Below, one piece after another: positions 1-7,733 of a stretch of DNA of 10,200 nucleotides. The stretch is from assembly GCA_046546355.1 (NCBI GenBank), contig JBKGXZ010000061.1, forward strand, positions 1 to 10,200. Reading direction: 5' to 3'. The notes beneath the pieces were generated by a model. It made no database searches. It saw only the letters and a program-made list of their open reading frames with translations, and had not been told where the DNA came from. How positions within the stretch are numbered: the stretch's first letter is position 1; each line of letters begins with the position of its first letter. The position numbers and the translations under genes were made by a program. Origin of the DNA: CAZBUB01 sp046546355. Lineage in GTDB: Bacteria > Desulfobacterota > Desulfovibrionia > Desulfovibrionales > Desulfothermaceae.

Positions 1-66
1 CACCAATAACTCTTTAATTTCTTAGTATTAAATATAACCGGGGCTTTGTTTTTAGGTAGGACGCGG

Positions 67-126
67 TTGCCCTCAAACGCTGCCCTTCTTCCAGAGCTAA
101 AAAGCTCAGAACTTGAGGGCAAGGGC
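67..126. repeat. Inverted repeat with nested hairpin
   Basis: TTGCCCTCAA (67-76) and TTGAGGGCAA (113-122) are perfect 10-bp inverted copies. Between them sits a second hairpin, GAGCT (94-98) / AGCTC (103-107), with an AAAA loop. An alternative outer pairing is GCCCTT (82-87) with AAGGGC (121-126). No T-run follows on either strand, so a standard intrinsic terminator is unlikely. It may be a dispersed intergenic repeat, or a regulatory or transcript-end structure of a gene left of the window. Confidence 0.6.
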
Positions 127-365
127 GACCTCCGAGGCACGGGCTGCTCTTTGAATGATCAATTTGTATGCTTCGTTAGCGGAAGCCTGCCCGCAATCTG
201 CTGCATGAGGGCATCATGATTATAGCTGCAGGGACTAACAGGCTTGTGCAAGCTGTCTGCGGCCGGAGATAGCCTGCAAGTCCATTGCCAGGGGTTTTCC
301 ATGGCCATGAGCCTAACCCTGTGCTTGACAAAATTCAATTCTATCGCCGGCAAACTCAGCAAAGC

Positions 366-371
366 GAGGTG
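366..371 (+). promoter_or_regulatory. Ribosome binding site of the DUF748 gene
   Basis: GAGGTG lies 8 nt before the ATG at 380 and is a good Shine-Dalgarno match. It decides the start: the in-frame GTG at 371 overlaps this site and would have no ribosome site of its own, so ATG 380 is preferred over the three-codon longer frame. Confidence 0.7.
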
Positions 372-379
372 TGCTTCTT

Positions 380-3300
380 ATGAACATCAAGTCATTGATC
401 TGGCCAAAGAACCGGCTGCAGCGAGCGGGGATCATTGTTCTTGGGGCCACGATCCTGTACACCCTGCTCGGTTTTTTCCTGGTTCCAAAGATCATCGGGC
501 ACTACGCTGAGTCCGTCCTCACTGAGCAGCTGAACCGTGAAACCCGCATTGAGCAGGTTCAATTCAATCCCTATCGCTTCAGCTGTGAAATACATGGCTT
601 GAGCATCGAAAAAAAGGAAGGGGAAGGGCGCTGGGTTGCCGTGGACAACCTCCTGGTCAATCTGCAGGTCGCATCGGTATATAAACGGGCCCTGATCCTG
701 AGCCGGTTGCGTATCGAAGATCCGCGCATCTCCATGACCAGGCACGAGGACAATTCCTACAATTTTTCCGATCTGTTAAGACGTGGGCCCGATGCCGACA
801 CAGCAGAGGGAGACCAGGAGGAGGGCGAGCCGCTTCGGTATTCCATCAACAATATCGAGATCCACTCTGGCACGGTGGAGCTCGAGGATGAGCTGGCCCA
901 GACGCGCCACACCCTTTCAGATCTGGATTTCACCCTGCCTACGTTTTCCAATTTTCCCTACGCTGTGGAGACATTTGTCCAGCCCAGCCTTTCCGGCCAA
1001 GTCAATCAAACGGAGTTTGACCTGGAGGGACGGTCGAAACCCTTTGCCAGCAGCAGGCAGAGCGGATTCGATGTGGTTGTGGATGAGCTGTCCCTGCAAA
1101 ACTATATCCACTATTTGCCGGGGGAGAGGAATTTCAGCCTGGCAGACGGGCGTCTCTCCACCGATCTTCGAGTGACCTACGCCCATCCAAAACAGGAGGT
1201 CCCCTATCTGCGACTCGAGGGGAGCATCGAGTTGAGTGATCTGCAACTCATCCTGGCAGAAGGGGAGGAGCGCTCCTTCTGCACCATCCCGAGCGTAAGG
1301 CTGGAAGTAGGGGACAGCAATCTCCTGTCAGGCGATTTTGAGCTGACCGAGCTGCAGATTCATGAACCGCAGCTGAATCTGGTTCGCGGCGGCGACGGAT
1401 CCTTTTTTCTGCCCGCCCTGAATATGGGGTCCAATGACGAAGCCCCGGCGGAGAAGGATTCGTCGGCTCAGACGCAGGACACAGGGTTCTTTTCTTTCTC
1501 CCTGGATCATATGCTGGTTCGCTCGGGCAGCATCAAGGTTAGGGATCAATCCGTCTCCCCCGCTTTTACGACCACCCTCCAGCCGGTCAGCCTCGAGATG
1601 AGCGGCTTGAAAACAGGCTCGGACGATGCCGCGACGTTCCAGATGGAGATGCAAACGGACAAAGAGGAGACCCTGGCTGTCAACGGCAGCCTGACAACGA
1701 ATCCGGTGCGTCTCGAGGCTGAGACAAGCCTGTCGGATATGGCGCTGACCTCCTACGCCCCCTATTTCGATCCCTATTTGAACGGGACTGTCAATGATGG
1801 CAAGTGTGACCTGGGCGCGGAGATCTCCCTTCAGCTGGGGGATACCATGGACATGGAGCTGACTGGTATGCGCCTTGGGCTTGAGGGCGTGTCAGTCAGC
1901 GATGCCACCGGCCAGAAAGTCCTGGCCCTGTCCGAGTTTTCCTTGCGTGAGGCCCGGGTCCTTCCTTTTCAGCGGGAGATCGGAGCGGACTCTGTCAGCC
2001 TGAAGGATTTTGACCTCAAGGTTGACCGGAAAGCGGACGGTGGGCTGAATCTGACTGACCTTGCGGCTGGTGCCCCGGTGGATGACTCCTCTGGGGAAAG
2101 CGCCGAGCAAGGGGAGGAGCCGTGGGAATTCGCTGTGGACGAGGTGAATGTCCAGGGGGGAGAAGCGGTCTATACGGACGAGACCTTTGCCTCAAGGATG
2201 CGAATGGATGTTTCAGAGATCTCGTGTCGCCTGGAGCAGTTGAGCAATAGGCAGGGGCACGAGGCCGCCCTGGATGCCTCCCTTAGCATTGGAGACCAGG
2301 GCGGCCTCGACCTGCAGGGCGAGGTGGGCATTGCTCCGCTGCAGGCGAATCTGGATATCGCCTTGAGCCGATTCGATCTGGAGCCTTTGCAGCCCCTGGT
2401 GCAGGAGTTTGTCAGGCTTGAGCTGGATACGGGGTTCGTGGACCTCACGGGGAAAATGGATGTCTTGGGCTCTGATGCGAGCCGGGATTTTTCAGTATCC
2501 TTTGACGGAGATACGGCCATCCGGGAGCTGAGTCTGTCCGAAGCAAAAAAGGAGCGGCACCTGCTGGCCTGGGATGATCTCAACCTGCAAGGAGTTCAAT
2601 TGGCAAGCCACCGGCCTGCCCTGAGTGTCCAAGAAATCGATTTCAAAGGCTTGGACACGCGCTTGATCCTTGATGAGCAAGGAGAGCTCAATATCCAAAA
2701 GCTTATGCCCTCCGGGGACTCCTCGGAACAAAAAGATGACGGGCAACAGGATCCCGGGAACGGATTCATGGTCCTGATCGAGCAGTTTCGTCTGCGCCAA
2801 GGCAGTCTCAGCTTCGAGGACCAGAGCGTTTCTCCCAGGTTTCTGACCTCCCTTGGCAATATGCGCTGCGACATCGAGAATATTTCCAACCAGGAGGGGA
2901 CAACTTCCGACATTTCCTTTCAAGGCGATCTCGGCGGTCATACCCCGCTGCGACTGGAGGGGAGCTTCAATCTGTTGCAAGGACAATTCTTCACGGATCT
3001 TGAGGTCAGCTTGAGCAATATGACCCTGTCTCCGTTTTCTCCATACTCAGGGAGATACATCGGGTATGCCATCAGCAAGGGCAAGCTCTTTCTGGACTCC
3101 AATATCCGCATACACGGCACTGCGCTGGAGAGCAAGCACTCCCTCCGTCTGGACCGGTTCTCCCTGGGAGAGGAGGTGGAGAGCCCGCAGGCGATCAACG
3201 CACCGATCAAGCTCGGCATTGCCCTGCTCAAGGACCGCCAGGGACAGATCAGCATTGACAAGTCGGTTGGCGGCGATTTGAGCGACCCGGAGTTCACAGT

Positions 3301-3952
3301 CGGCGATCTGGTTATGCGAGTTTTCGTCAATGTTCTGGTCAAGGCCGCCCAATCACCGTTTGCTGTTCTTGGAGCCTTAGTTCCCGGAGCAGGCGAGGAT
3401 ATCAACCAAGTGCTTTTCGCCCCGGGGCAGTCCAGCCTGGACGAAGAGGCGAAGCAGAAGCTGGAAAAGCTGGGCAAGGCCCTCTTTGAGCGCCCGGAGC
3501 TGCAGGTGGATGTGCTGGGCACAGCGGATACCTCCCGCGACAGGGAGGCGCTGCACGAAGCGCGGTTCTCCCGTTTGCTTCGCAGGCAGAAATATCTGGA
3601 TTTAAGCGAGGAGGAACGGGTAGAGACATCGATTGAAGAGGTCCGGGTTACCTCGGAAGAGTACGAAGAATATCTGTGGCAGGCCTATCAAGCCGCGTCC
3701 ATGCAAAAGCCCACGAACGTCCTCGGCGGCACCGAGAAGCTCCCTCCAGAGGAGCTCGAGCAAAGACTGCGCACCCATATTTCCGTTGAGCAAGAGGATT
3801 TGAAAGAGCTGGCTGCCAGCAGGGCGGAGAAAGTAATTGGCTATCTTCGAGAGGCGGGGCCTGTGTCCCCGGAGCGCCTCTTCCGGGAAAAGCCCAAGTT
3901 GGGCTCAGATGGCAAGGATGCCTCCACCAGGGCAGAAATTCGGATTCGTTGA
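380..3952 (+). CDS. DUF748/AsmA-like envelope protein with OmpA-like C-terminal domain
   Basis: A 1190-aa protein starting at the ATG behind GAGGTG. Residues 16-38 form one hydrophobic segment after a basic N-terminus, so it is probably an inner-membrane anchor with the bulk in the periplasm. The body has four repeats of about 215 aa. Each contains a GxxxxxD motif (G164, G383, G594, G808), followed about 70 residues later by a block such as LSDMALTSYAPY. Short acidic, low-complexity linkers recur at about 136-152, 351-368, 566-581 and 777-793. The C-terminus has an OmpA-like start (DINQVLFAPGQSSLDEEAKQ, 1007-1026), a helical insert of about 75 aa, then ASRAEKVIGYLREAG and a closing RAEIRI; this layout is usual in DUF748 proteins. 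The family is related to AsmA/TamB/YhdP proteins, some implicated in lipid transport or envelope maintenance; the exact role is unknown. No operon partner is visible. Arginine codons are mostly CGN, unlike the neighbours. Confidence 0.88.
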   Translation: MNIKSLIWPKNRLQRAGIIVLGATILYTLLGFFLVPKIIGHYAESVLTEQLNRETRIEQVQFNPYRFSCEIHGLSIEKKEGEGRWVAVDNLLVNLQVASVYKRALILSRLRIEDPRISMTRHEDNSYNFSDLLRRGPDADTAEGDQEEGEPLRYSINNIEIHSGTVELEDELAQTRHTLSDLDFTLPTFSNFPYAVETFVQPSLSGQVNQTEFDLEGRSKPFASSRQSGFDVVVDELSLQNYIHYLPGERNFSLADGRLSTDLRVTYAHPKQEVPYLRLEGSIELSDLQLILAEGEERSFCTIPSVRLEVGDSNLLSGDFELTELQIHEPQLNLVRGGDGSFFLPALNMGSNDEAPAEKDSSAQTQDTGFFSFSLDHMLVRSGSIKVRDQSVSPAFTTTLQPVSLEMSGLKTGSDDAATFQMEMQTDKEETLAVNGSLTTNPVRLEAETSLSDMALTSYAPYFDPYLNGTVNDGKCDLGAEISLQLGDTMDMELTGMRLGLEGVSVSDATGQKVLALSEFSLREARVLPFQREIGADSVSLKDFDLKVDRKADGGLNLTDLAAGAPVDDSSGESAEQGEEPWEFAVDEVNVQGGEAVYTDETFASRMRMDVSEISCRLEQLSNRQGHEAALDASLSIGDQGGLDLQGEVGIAPLQANLDIALSRFDLEPLQPLVQEFVRLELDTGFVDLTGKMDVLGSDASRDFSVSFDGDTAIRELSLSEAKKERHLLAWDDLNLQGVQLASHRPALSVQEIDFKGLDTRLILDEQGELNIQKLMPSGDSSEQKDDGQQDPGNGFMVLIEQFRLRQGSLSFEDQSVSPRFLTSLGNMRCDIENISNQEGTTSDISFQGDLGGHTPLRLEGSFNLLQGQFFTDLEVSLSNMTLSPFSPYSGRYIGYAISKGKLFLDSNIRIHGTALESKHSLRLDRFSLGEEVESPQAINAPIKLGIALLKDRQGQISIDKSVGGDLSDPEFTVGDLVMRVFVNVLVKAAQSPFAVLGALVPGAGEDINQVLFAPGQSSLDEEAKQKLEKLGKALFERPELQVDVLGTADTSRDREALHEARFSRLLRRQKYLDLSEEERVETSIEEVRVTSEEYEEYLWQAYQAASMQKPTNVLGGTEKLPPEELEQRLRTHISVEQEDLKELAASRAEKVIGYLREAGPVSPERLFREKPKLGSDGKDASTRAEIRIR

Positions 3953-4239
3953 TTCGATAGAGAGCCTTTCATTATTAACTCAACTTTCGAGGTCAGAGTT
4001 ACATTCTGATTAACAGCCAACAATTTGAAATCCAGGCACAATCTTTATTGAAGGATCCTTATTAGAGCCTAAAGCGCTGTCAAGCTATATAAAAGAACTT
4101 GTAACTGTTCACCGGTGCGCTTAGATTTTCCAGCTTTATCAGGTGCTGAATAAGTACGTTTCGTTGCAGTGTTAATATTGTAGCTTATTGTTTTTCCAAC
4201 GGGTTATTCCTTTGGCCCGGAATAAGTGGGGAACTCAGG
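3953..4239. other. Intergenic gap between convergent genes
   Basis: This AT-rich 287-bp stretch separates the stop codons of the DUF748 gene and the minus-strand SNF2 gene. No open frame worth calling was seen. It holds small palindromes, AAGGATCCTT (4051-4060) and CACCGGTG (4110-4117), and a 7-bp hairpin at 4204-4225. No strong terminator for the DUF748 gene is apparent. Confidence 0.6.
4204..4225 (-). terminator. Possible weak terminator of the SNF2 gene
   Basis: TTATTCC (4204-4210) and GGAATAA (4219-4225) form a 7-bp stem with an 8-nt loop, about 15 nt beyond the SNF2 stop on the minus strand. The stem is AT-rich and is not followed directly by a U-run, so it does not meet the standard intrinsic-terminator pattern. 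Its position is the main support. Confidence 0.3.
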
Positions 4240-7200
4240 CTAAACCTCGAACAGCATCTCCAGGTCTTGCTTGGTCAGGTTTTTCCACTGGTCCTGGCCA
4301 GGTATGATGGCATCAGCCACACCCTTCTTCTGCTCCTGCAGCTGCAGGATCTTTTCCTCCACAGTGCTTTCGCAGATCAGCTTATAGGAGAAAACCTTCT
4401 TGGTCTGCCCTATGCGATGGGTCCTGTCCGTGGCCTGGTCCTCCACAGCAGGGTTCCACCAGGGATCGTAGTGGATTACATAGTCGGCGGCTGTCAGGTT
4501 TAGCCCTGTCCCCCCGGCCTTCAGTGATATGAGGAAGATGGGGATTTCGGGGTCGTTGTTGAACTTATCCACCTGCTCGTAGCGGTCCTTGCTGGCTCCA
4601 TCAAGATAGGCGAAGGGAATCTTGTTCATGTTGAGCCAGGAGCGTATGATATGCAGCATCTGCACGAACTGGGAAAAAACCAGGACCTTGTGCCCGTCTT
4701 CCATGATGCCGCTGACCAGATCCTTGAAGGCTTCGAACTTGCCAGAGGGCAGATTGGTACTCATCCCTGGCATATCCAGCTTGAGCAGTCTGGGATGGCA
4801 GCAGATCTGGCGCAGCTTGAGCAGGGCGTCCAGGATGGACATCTGGCTCTGGGCCATGCCTTTTTCCTCCACTTTCTGCAGCACCTGCTCCTTGAGGCGC
4901 TTGGCCAAGGAGGCGTAGAGCTCCTTTTGCTCATTCTCCAGGGCGGCAAAGTAGACATTTTCCACTTTGGGGGGCAGGTCCTTGGCCACCTCATCCTTGT
5001 GGCGTCTGAGGATAAACGGTCTGACCCTGGAGCGCAGATAGGAGAGGCTTTCCTGGTCCCCGTCCTTGATGGGTTTGATAAAGCCTTTCTGGAAGGCGTT
5101 CTGGGAGCCCAGGAACCCAGGCATCAGGAACTCGAACAAGGACCACAGCTCCAGGAGATTGTTCTCTATTGGGGTGCCGGAGAGGCAGACCTTGAAGCTG
5201 GTGCGCAACTTGCGCACGGAACGTGCTGTGATGGTGTTGGGATTCTTGATGTTTTGGGCCTCGTCCAGGATCACCGAGGAGTATGTGTACTTGTTCAGAT
5301 CCTCCAGATCCCTGCGCAGCAAGGCATAAGTAGTTAATACCAGATGGGAGCGGGGTATCTCCTGGAACAGGCCTTCCCTGCGGGAACCATAGATTATCAG
5401 CTGTTGCATCTCCGGCAGGAACTTCTGAGTCTCCCTTTGCCAGTTGGGCAGCACTGAAGTGGGCACAATAATCAGGTGTGGGCCCTCCAGCCCTTTTTTC
5501 TCCTTCATGTATTGCAGCATAGCCAGAGTCTGCAGGGTCTTGCCCAGGCCCATCTCGTCCGCCAGGATCCCGCCGAAGCCGTATTCGTGCAGGAAATTCA
5601 AAAAGCTCAGACCCTGGAGCTGATAGGGCCTCAAAGTGGCCTGCAGCCCCTGGGGCTTGGGGACCTGTTCTATCTCCTGGAAGTCGTGCAGCTTCTCCTT
5701 AAGACTGTCCCAGAAGGAGTCGGTCCTGGTCTCGGGCAGATCCTCCAGGAGCTTGTCCAGGACAGGGGCCTCGAACTTCTGGTATTTCTGCTTGGGCGGC
5801 TTTTCCGGATCCAGGCCCATGGCCCTCAATCTGTGGCCCAGCTTTTTCAGCCAGGACTCCGGCAGGCTGGTGTAGGAGCCGTCCTTGAGCTGCACGTATC
5901 TCTTGCCCTGGATCCAGGCTTTCCAGATCTTCTCGATGGGGATCTGCATATTGTCGTAATCTACGCTCAAGTTCAACTCAAACCAGTTGGAGTCCTTCTG
6001 GTCCTGCTCCACGCTGGCCACAACCTTGGGCTGGGAATGGCGGACTTTATACCTGTTCAGGTTCTTCTCCCCATAGATGCGGTACTTCTTGACCAGCTCT
6101 GGGTAGGAGTCCAGAAGGAATTTAATGGCCTCCTCAGGCTCCAAGAACCAGATGGAGTTGTTCCTGGGCTGGAAATTCATGTTGGCCAGCTCGTTCAAAA
6201 GCTCCTGTTCCTCATGCTGCTCCCGCCTGAGCAGGAAGGACTTGCCCTCGAACTGGTAGCTGCCGGTCTGCAGCTCTGGGTCGGGGTTGGAGAGGGTGAT
6301 CTCCCCGTGCTCTGTCTCGTAGATGTTTACGATCTCCAGGGTCAGCAGACTGCCTTCCTCGTTCAAGAACAGTTTGGGATTATACTTGGCAGGCACGAAG
6401 ATGGGCTTCATCCTCTCCAGGAACTCCTCCTGGCCGTACAGATTGGAAGCGGGTATCTTGGTCCAGACCCGGTCCAGGAACTCCGAGAGCTCGGAGTGGG
6501 GCACAATGGGCGGTTCCTGCAGCAGCTCCTGGATCAGGCCTACGTTCAGGCTGCTCAGCACTGGATAGAAGGTCTGCCTCCAGAGGATCCAGATGGGCAT
6601 CTGACCGTAAAGGAATACGTTCTCCCCGGAGATGGGGAACGGTGTCTTGTCTTCTTGGCTGAGCATGACCTCGAAGCTGAGTCCATGCTCAGAGATCTGG
6701 GGCCTGACCTGCAGGCGCATGCTCTGGGTTTGGACATGCAATGGCTGGTCTGTATCCTCCCAGAACAGATAGTGCTCGTCCTTGATGGAGTATAGGAACC
6801 AGCTAAGCAGCCCAGGCGGGATTTCTACCCTGTGCCCTTGGTAATCCAGATACTGGCCTATCTGCTGGGCCACCAGAGGCAGGTTGGGAGAGAGCTCGGA
6901 CCAGTCCGGATTGTAGACGATCTGCTCCAGGCTGATGGGGTTTTGTACCTTGGACAGCCCGGACTTGTTCTGCCTGGCCCGGTACAGAGCCACCTGCAGG
7001 CGTTCCGATTCCGGGAAAAAGCGGAATATGAGATAGTTGTTGCCAGGCTCAGGCTCCGGTGGGTTCACAAAGAAGGGCCTGAAACTGTGTCTCCAGTCTG
7101 TCCTGGGCTTGGGCGTGCTCTCCTGTTCCCCGTTTTCCAGGAAATTCAGGAGCTGGAGCATGGCTGCCCCCACATGGGGGCAGACCCCTGAGAAAGAATC

Positions 7201-7452
7201 CGGGCAGTTGCAGAAATAATTAACTGCCCCGGAGAGAAGATTGATGCCTATCTCCGGGTTATAGAACTGGAAGTCCTCGCTTTGGATCCTGCCGTCCACA
7301 TCCCAATGCTGATCCTGCTTTTTGAAATCCAGCTTCTGCAGCTCATCGTTGGCCAGCATAGCCTGGGAGCCCTCCAGGATATACTCCGGTATGCTGTCCC
7401 TTAAAAACTCCCGGGTGATCTCTTTTACCTTTTCTTCTTCCCTGTTGGTCAT
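4240..7452 (-). CDS. SWIM zinc-finger SNF2-family helicase/ATPase
   Basis: A 1070-aa cytoplasmic DNA translocase-type ATPase of the HepA/SNF2 group (superfamily 2). An N-terminal SWIM zinc finger shows the CxC...CxH ligands C81, C83, C91 and H93. About 450 residues follow that fit the bacterial SNF2-associated region. The ATPase core starts near 605: Walker A DEMGLGKT (632-639), DEAQ box (730-733), motif III SGTP (758-761), QICCHPRLL (882-890), and a C-terminal helicase lobe with KAGGTGLNL (978-986), DPWWNPAVEDQATDR (996-1010) and HRIGQ (1012-1016). All key motifs are intact. The start is fixed: an in-frame TAA lies ten codons upstream with no start codon between. The ribosome site (AAGG about 13 nt from the ATG) is weak. 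Arginine is mostly AGG, as in rel. SNF2 proteins remodel DNA-protein complexes; RapA recycles RNA polymerase. The target here is unknown. No DISARM or other defence partners adjoin it. Confidence 0.93.
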   Translation of the reverse strand: MTNREEEKVKEITREFLRDSIPEYILEGSQAMLANDELQKLDFKKQDQHWDVDGRIQSEDFQFYNPEIGINLLSGAVNYFCNCPDSFSGVCPHVGAAMLQLLNFLENGEQESTPKPRTDWRHSFRPFFVNPPEPEPGNNYLIFRFFPESERLQVALYRARQNKSGLSKVQNPISLEQIVYNPDWSELSPNLPLVAQQIGQYLDYQGHRVEIPPGLLSWFLYSIKDEHYLFWEDTDQPLHVQTQSMRLQVRPQISEHGLSFEVMLSQEDKTPFPISGENVFLYGQMPIWILWRQTFYPVLSSLNVGLIQELLQEPPIVPHSELSEFLDRVWTKIPASNLYGQEEFLERMKPIFVPAKYNPKLFLNEEGSLLTLEIVNIYETEHGEITLSNPDPELQTGSYQFEGKSFLLRREQHEEQELLNELANMNFQPRNNSIWFLEPEEAIKFLLDSYPELVKKYRIYGEKNLNRYKVRHSQPKVVASVEQDQKDSNWFELNLSVDYDNMQIPIEKIWKAWIQGKRYVQLKDGSYTSLPESWLKKLGHRLRAMGLDPEKPPKQKYQKFEAPVLDKLLEDLPETRTDSFWDSLKEKLHDFQEIEQVPKPQGLQATLRPYQLQGLSFLNFLHEYGFGGILADEMGLGKTLQTLAMLQYMKEKKGLEGPHLIIVPTSVLPNWQRETQKFLPEMQQLIIYGSRREGLFQEIPRSHLVLTTYALLRRDLEDLNKYTYSSVILDEAQNIKNPNTITARSVRKLRTSFKVCLSGTPIENNLLELWSLFEFLMPGFLGSQNAFQKGFIKPIKDGDQESLSYLRSRVRPFILRRHKDEVAKDLPPKVENVYFAALENEQKELYASLAKRLKEQVLQKVEEKGMAQSQMSILDALLKLRQICCHPRLLKLDMPGMSTNLPSGKFEAFKDLVSGIMEDGHKVLVFSQFVQMLHIIRSWLNMNKIPFAYLDGASKDRYEQVDKFNNDPEIPIFLISLKAGGTGLNLTAADYVIHYDPWWNPAVEDQATDRTHRIGQTKKVFSYKLICESTVEEKILQLQEQKKGVADAIIPGQDQWKNLTKQDLEMLFEV

Positions 7453-7472
7453 GATTTTGATTTTACCTTGGC

Positions 7473-7489
7473 AGTTGACTTAGTTGACT
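7473..7489. repeat. Tandem AGTTGACT direct repeat
   Basis: AGTTGACT occurs at 7473-7480 and again at 7482-7489, a 9-bp period, about 20-37 bp upstream of the SNF2 start codon. The spacing is close to one helical turn, so it could be a protein-binding site, but two 8-bp copies are weak evidence. Confidence 0.4.
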
Positions 7490-7570
7490 GGTATTTTGAG
7501 TTAAAATAATTATTGCCTGTGCCTTGGCATTTGCATATCCTGAAATTTGTCCCGGGCGCAGACGGGAGCA

Positions 7571-7590
7571 GGCCCGAAGCAACCCGGGCC
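7571..7590. repeat. Small GC-rich hairpin
   Basis: GGCCCG (7571-7576) and CGGGCC (7585-7590) form a 6-bp stem with an 8-nt loop, inside a GC-rich island between the two divergent starts. No T-run follows on the plus strand. It could fold in the rel leader RNA if transcription starts upstream of it. Confidence 0.35.
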
Positions 7591-7733
7591 GGGCAGGGCA
7601 TGAGAAAATATTAAACTAATTTTTTAATTCATTTATTATTTTTTGACAAGGAATTTTTTTGGGGCAGCAAAGAAAATAGGCCCAGCAGCAAAATGGCATC
7701 TCCAAACCCAGAAAATGTTTTGCGTAGCCCGAT

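Larger units (their letters stand above)
1..379. other. Gene-free region upstream of the DUF748 gene
   Basis: No convincing gene was found here. The few short reading frames lack a plausible ribosome site and look like no family I know; one of them (244-510) overlaps the DUF748 start in another frame. The first 60 bases are AT-rich. Visible structure: the inverted repeat at 67-126, a dyad GCTTG-TG-CAAGC at 242-253, and a 7-bp inverted pair AAGCCTG (183-189) / CAGGCTT (239-245). A TTGACA at 325-330 has no credible -10 box at 16-18 bp. The promoter of the downstream gene presumably lies here but I cannot place it. Confidence 0.6.
7453..7733. promoter_or_regulatory. Divergent intergenic region between the SNF2 gene and rel
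   Basis: This 281-bp region contains the 5' leaders of both flanking genes, so promoters for both are expected. It has three parts: an AT-rich SNF2-proximal part, a GC-rich island (about 7550-7600), and a strongly AT-rich rel-proximal part (7605-7660). A TTGACA at 7643-7648 has no acceptable -10 box at 15-18 bp. I cannot place a promoter with confidence. Structure seen: the tandem AGTTGACT repeat (7473-7489) and the GC hairpin (7571-7590). Confidence 0.5.

Noticed and set aside
325..330. TTGACA as a -35 box for the DUF748 gene
   Set aside because: No -10-like hexamer occurs at 16-18 bp spacing.
244..510. 88-codon frame overlapping the start of the DUF748 gene
   Set aside because: No ribosome site, and it runs 131 bases into the DUF748 coding region in another frame.
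4651..5337. Plus-strand reading frame (228 codons) opposite the SNF2 helicase core
   Set aside because: Antisense shadow of conserved helicase motifs, with no ribosome site or family resemblance.
5476..6795. Long plus-strand reading frame (439 codons) opposite the SNF2 gene
   Set aside because: It lies wholly inside a well-supported SNF2 gene, its product is a leucine/glutamine/glycine-rich string with no recognisable family, and it is what CTG/CAG-rich codons give on the opposite strand.
4240..7452. SNF2 gene as part of a DISARM-like or other defence island
   Set aside because: No methylase, nuclease, DUF1998 or other defence gene is adjacent; the neighbours are an envelope protein and rel.
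7643..7648. TTGACA as a -35 box for rel
   Set aside because: The bases at 15-18 bp spacing (around GCAGCAAAG) do not resemble a -10 box; AAAATA is too far away.
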